Assembly (NCBI GenBank): GCA_029261375.1
Contig: JAJDBL010000217.1
Coordinates: 1 to 9,175 of the forward strand
Reading direction: 5' to 3'
Length of the DNA stretch: 9,175 nt
Source of the DNA: Nitrospirales bacterium
GTDB lineage: Bacteria; Nitrospirota; Nitrospiria; Nitrospirales; UBA2166
This document shows positions 6,498 through 9,175 of this stretch, piece after piece; within the stretch, counting starts at the first letter, position 1; each line of letters begins with the position of its first letter. The position numbers and the translations under genes were made by a program. The notes beneath the pieces are model-generated. The model searched no databases, had not been told where the DNA came from, and saw nothing but the letters and a program-made list of their open reading frames with translations.

Positions 6498-8165
6498 CTA
6501 TGTGGTAATGGCACCGTGAGACGCCGACGAGACACTCCGAGCATACTTCGCCATAACGCCGCCAGTATACCGCGGAAGGGGGGCGGTCCAGTCCTTCATG
6601 CGTGCTGCGATCTCATCATCTGAAAGCTCAACGTCAAGCCGACGAGTAGACACATCAAACGAGATCATATCTCCATCACGCAATGCAGCGATGGGACCGC
6701 CTTTGGATGCTTCGGGCGACACATGTCCAGCCATGAGACCATGAGTCGCACCCGAAAAACGACCGTCTGTCAGCAACGCAACCGAATCCCCGATCCCAGC
6801 GCCCACAATCTCGCCGGTGACGCCGAGCATGTCACGCAGTCCAGGACCACCCTGTGGTCCTTCATAGCGGATGACAACAACGTCTCCAGCCTTGATCTCG
6901 CCCCGCTGAACAGAAGCAAATGCATCCTCTTCACAATCAAACACCTTGGCGGGACCGCGATGTTGCATCCGCTCATGTCCTGCAACCTTTAGCACACAAC
7001 CTTCAGGGGCAATATTGCCTCTCAGAATGACAAGCCCACCTGTTGCCTTAATCGGTTCCGAAACGGTGTGTAACACCTTCTGGTCGGGCGTTTCCGTGGC
7101 TTCCGCAGCCTCATCTCCAAGAGTTCGTCCAGTGACATTTGGTTGGTCTTTGTGAAGGTGACCCGCATCAATCAGACGCTTGGCAACCAGGCGTGTTCCA
7201 CCTGCGTTGAACAAATCTAATGCAACAAAGTGCCCACCGGGTTTGAGGTCAGCAAGAAGTGGCACCTTCTGGTTGATAGAATCAAAGTCTTCGAGTTCGA
7301 GGGGTATTCCGGCCTCACGCGCTAATGCGAGAAGGTGGAGCACCGCGTTCGTTGACCCGCCAGTCGTTGCAACCGCAGCAATCGCATTTTCAATTGATTG
7401 GCGCGTAATGATTTCGGAAGGCAGGGTTCCCTTGCGCAGCAAATCCATCACCAATTCGCCAGCACGGAACGCTACATCGTCTTTTTTGGAATCCATGGCG
7501 GGAACGCCATTGAAGCCCATCGGTGAAATGCCCATGAATTCATAGGCAATCGACATCGTATTGGCCGTAAACTGACCACCGCACGCACCCGCGCCAGGAC
7601 ACGCATGGTCTTCAATGGCACGAAACGTGTCCTCGTCCATACGTCCCGCCGCTCTCGCGCCGACAGCCTCGAAGACATCCTGAATGGTGATGTCTTTTTC
7701 ACCCAGTTTCCCTGGCATAATTGAACCGCCATACAGCATCAACGACGGAACGTTCAAACGCGTCAACGCCATCACCGTTCCAGGAATCGTCTTGTCACAA
7801 CCCGATAGTGCGACGACCGCATCAAACGAATATCCGCGAGCGGTCAACTCTATCGAATCCGCAATCACTTCCCGGCTAATGAGCGACGCTTTCATCCCTT
7901 CCGTGCCCATTGAAATCCCATCTGAGACAGCAATCGTGTTGTACTCGATGGGTGTACCACCGGCAGCTCGCACTCCTGCTTTGACTCGTTCTGACAACCG
8001 ACGAAGGTGGGAATTGCAGGGCATGATCTCAATCCAGGTGTTAGCAATTCCGACCAAAGGCTTCGCAATATCCTCGTCAGTGAATCCAACGGCCTTAAGC
8101 ATCGCACGAGCAGGAGCTCGATCAGGCCCTTCAGTTACAACTCTGCTTTTATGTTTAATATCCAT
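6498..8165 (-). CDS. ilvD: Dihydroxy-acid dehydratase, [2Fe-2S] type
   Basis: IlvD dehydrates 2,3-dihydroxy-isovalerate and 2,3-dihydroxy-3-methylvalerate to the keto acids that become valine, leucine and isoleucine. The 555-residue protein is full length. Counting from the ATG at 8165, the cluster cysteines are C50 in MPCNSH, C123 in SGCDKTIPG and C195 in GACGG; K125 is the lysine carbamylated in the family and S471 in GRFSG is the proposed catalytic base. CPGAGACGG rather than the E. coli form CPTCGSCSG, together with the shorter length, points to the oxygen-tolerant [2Fe-2S] group known from plants and mycobacteria. A GTG lies directly before the ATG (8166-8168) and could also be the start; no strong ribosome site is seen for either. 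Upstream on the same strand lies tRNA-Leu, with an AT-rich stretch between that may hold an ilvD promoter. No other ilv or leu gene is adjacent. Confidence 0.97.
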   Translation of the reverse strand: MDIKHKSRVVTEGPDRAPARAMLKAVGFTDEDIAKPLVGIANTWIEIMPCNSHLRRLSERVKAGVRAAGGTPIEYNTIAVSDGISMGTEGMKASLISREVIADSIELTARGYSFDAVVALSGCDKTIPGTVMALTRLNVPSLMLYGGSIMPGKLGEKDITIQDVFEAVGARAAGRMDEDTFRAIEDHACPGAGACGGQFTANTMSIAYEFMGISPMGFNGVPAMDSKKDDVAFRAGELVMDLLRKGTLPSEIITRQSIENAIAAVATTGGSTNAVLHLLALAREAGIPLELEDFDSINQKVPLLADLKPGGHFVALDLFNAGGTRLVAKRLIDAGHLHKDQPNVTGRTLGDEAAEATETPDQKVLHTVSEPIKATGGLVILRGNIAPEGCVLKVAGHERMQHRGPAKVFDCEEDAFASVQRGEIKAGDVVVIRYEGPQGGPGLRDMLGVTGEIVGAGIGDSVALLTDGRFSGATHGLMAGHVSPEASKGGPIAALRDGDMISFDVSTRRLDVELSDDEIAARMKDWTAPLPRYTGGVMAKYARSVSSASHGAITT

Positions 8166-8262
8166 CACTTATACCAATCTATTAAATTACATATATGAGG
8201 TTATAATACAGAAATAGATGAGTGTTTTGCAGCGTGGCGTCCATTGAGATGTCCCTGTTCGC

Positions 8263-8290
8263 AAAGGGGGAGAGAGGTAGATTTTCCCCC
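8263..8290 (-). terminator. Weak terminator-like hairpin after tRNA-Leu
   Basis: On the minus strand GGGGGA (8290-8285) can pair with TCCCCC (8271-8266), leaving a 13-base loop, and is followed by TTT only. It lies about 40 bases after the tRNA end, so it could end the tRNA transcript before ilvD. The short T-run makes it weak. Confidence 0.35.
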
Positions 8291-8329
8291 ATGAAATCCC
8301 CGCAGCTTCAGAACGGAGTAAGAATCAGA

Positions 8330-8416
8330 TGGTGCCCGGAGGGAGGGTCGAACTCCCACTCCCGTAAAGGAACCAGATTTTGAGTCTGGCGCGTCTGCCA
8401 GTTCCGCCATCCGGGC
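8330..8416 (-). tRNA. tRNA-Leu (anticodon CAA), CCA encoded
   Basis: The minus strand folds into a complete class II tRNA of 87 bases including CCA: acceptor GCCCGGA/TCCGGGC, D-stem GCG/CGC with GG in the loop, anticodon stem CCAGA/TCTGG around loop CTCAAAA, a long variable arm of 15 bases (TTCC/GGGA), and T-stem GGGAG/CTCCC with TTCGACC loop. The anticodon CAA (8380-8382) reads UUG leucine. The CCA end is encoded at 8332-8330. The gene has its own promoter at 8444-8471, giving a leader of about 20 bases. Confidence 0.96.
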
Positions 8417-8443
8417 ATCATGTCTATTTTCAATCGAGAGAAC

Positions 8444-8471
8444 ATTATATGTGTCGCATGGGTACTGTCAA
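8444..8471 (-). promoter_or_regulatory. Consensus sigma-70 promoter of tRNA-Leu
   Basis: On the minus strand a perfect TTGACA (8471-8466) and a perfect TATAAT (8449-8444) are separated by 16 bases. Initiation near 8437 lies about 20 bases before the mature tRNA 5' end, as expected for a strongly expressed stable RNA. Confidence 0.85.
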
Positions 8472-8498
8472 ATGCTCGTTTTCCATCATTTCAACCAA

Positions 8499-8526
8499 CG
8501 GGAAAAATCCTGACGTCAATTTCCCG
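8499..8526. repeat. Inverted repeat enclosing a TGACGTCA palindrome
   Basis: CGGGAAA (8499-8505) and TTTCCCG (8520-8526) form 7-bp arms; the 14-base loop contains the perfect 8-bp palindrome TGACGTCA (8511-8518). It lies 28 bases upstream of the tRNA -35 element and about 80 bases after the ankyrin gene's stop. It could be the end hairpin of that gene's transcript (no T-run follows) or a protein-binding site. Confidence 0.4.
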
Positions 8527-8607
8527 CCGAGAATCTGAACAACGTCGCTTCGGGCACGATAAGCTCCTGCGTGGCCACTAACAACCTTCAGCAAAAACAC
8601 CTCACCC

Positions 8608-9175
8608 TCACGTCTGTCCTTGCTGCTTTTCCATGTACGGGAGGAGAAACTCGACGATAGTATGTCGTCGACTGTTTGCAGCCATGTTGATGGGTTGCAT
8701 GCCTGAATGAGAAAGCGCTAAGACATCCGCACCTCCTGAGATCAAGCGTTTCACAATGCCCAGATAACCCTTCCCTGCAGCGAGATGGAGTGGGGTGAAA
8801 CCCTCCCCATCTTGTTTATTCACGGACGCGCCTGCGTGAAGTAGGAATTCGACCATTTTCGCATGTCCGATCGTGCATGCTAAGGCCAAGGGCGTTCTCC
8901 CTCCAATCGTGACAGCATTCAACTCAGAGGAGGCCGCACTGAGCGATCGAGCCGCGGGCACGTGCCCACCCACCGCAGCGGAATGCAGCGCGGTAAAGCC
9001 ATCATCATTGGTGCCTTTGACGTTGGCTCCATGTGCGAGCATGAGGTCCACAATCGTTTCAGAACCTTGCATCGCCGCCATGTGCAGGAGCGATAGACCC
9101 GTATCAGTCGTGTGGTGAATATTTGCTCCCTTTTCCACGAGCAGTGCCGCAACGTTGTCGTGTCGCCCGTGTGCA
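8608..9175 (-). CDS. Ankyrin-repeat protein, 5' part beyond window
   Basis: The minus-strand frame stays open to the right edge, so the start is missing; at least 189 residues are seen. It is a row of about six 33-residue ankyrin repeats with the usual TPLHLAA and GA-D/N signatures: a partial one at the edge, then units opening with GLSLLHMAA, GFTALHSAA, GRTPLALAC, GFTPLHLAA and a degenerate last unit, MQPINMAA, which caps the array and ends in a short charged tail. Ankyrin repeats bind proteins; there is no catalytic motif in the visible part and the partner is unknown. The second full unit has lost the normal GHxxxVxxLL pattern. A GTG at 9138 could be taken as a start but falls inside a repeat, so it is not one. 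It is transcribed toward the tRNA gene, with about 190 bases between. Confidence 0.85.
   Translation of the reverse strand, partial: AHGRHDNVAALLVEKGANIHHTTDTGLSLLHMAAMQGSETIVDLMLAHGANVKGTNDDGFTALHSAAVGGHVPAARSLSAASSELNAVTIGGRTPLALACTIGHAKMVEFLLHAGASVNKQDGEGFTPLHLAAGKGYLGIVKRLISGGADVLALSHSGMQPINMAANSRRHTIVEFLLPYMEKQQGQT

Noticed and set aside
7684..8217. 177-codon plus-strand frame opposite ilvD, and similar frames opposite bioD (3685-4191)
   Set aside because: They lie within well-supported genes on the other strand, have low-complexity Ser/Pro/Arg-rich translations and no family motif or ribosome site; they are shadows.
9136..9138. GTG as the start of the ankyrin gene
   Set aside because: Codons upstream to the window edge remain open and continue the ankyrin pattern (NVAALLVEKGA), so the gene extends beyond the edge.

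Overview
The window holds seven protein genes with recognisable features, one tRNA, one possible very small ORF and about 570 bases of gene-free DNA at the left edge. The genes are ordinary bacterial ones: a [2Fe-2S]-type dihydroxy-acid dehydratase, a dethiobiotin synthetase and a tRNA-Leu with an encoded CCA end, with sigma-70-like promoters and Shine-Dalgarno sites. Several proteins have membrane segments or an exported domain (fatty acid hydroxylase, SGNH hydrolase, four-helix membrane protein), which suits a Gram-negative-type bacterium. The sequence alone does not fix the phylum. I see no transposase, phage gene, CRISPR array or origin.

Layout. Positions 1-570 are AT-rich, with no supported gene but a few short repeats and dyads. 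A good sigma-70 promoter (571-599), whose spacer holds a perfect 15-bp inverted repeat, precedes a two-gene rightward unit: a membrane fatty acid hydroxylase of the sterol-desaturase superfamily (687-1430) and a 389-residue GNAT-like acyltransferase (1482-2651). A metallophosphoesterase points left (2730-3650) and is divergent, across about 60 bases, from bioD (3713-4453). Next come a possible 36-codon ORF packed with no gap between its neighbours (4454-4564), a membrane-anchored SGNH hydrolase (4564-5823) and a four-helix membrane protein of unknown function (5889-6476). On the left-pointing strand from 8165 down to 6498 is ilvD; upstream of it are tRNA-Leu(CAA) with a near-perfect promoter, and an ankyrin-repeat protein whose start lies beyond the right edge.

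How they may work together. bioD (biotin) and ilvD (branched-chain amino acids) are housekeeping biosynthesis genes. The hydroxylase and acyltransferase pair is the most suggestive combination: one oxidises an acyl or sterol-like chain, the other may move an acyl group, so a shared role in membrane-lipid remodelling is plausible but unproven. Nothing here is clearly a new multi-gene system. The points most worth checking are the dyad inside the first promoter, the hydroxylase/acyltransferase pair, the coupled small ORF after bioD and the unknown membrane protein.
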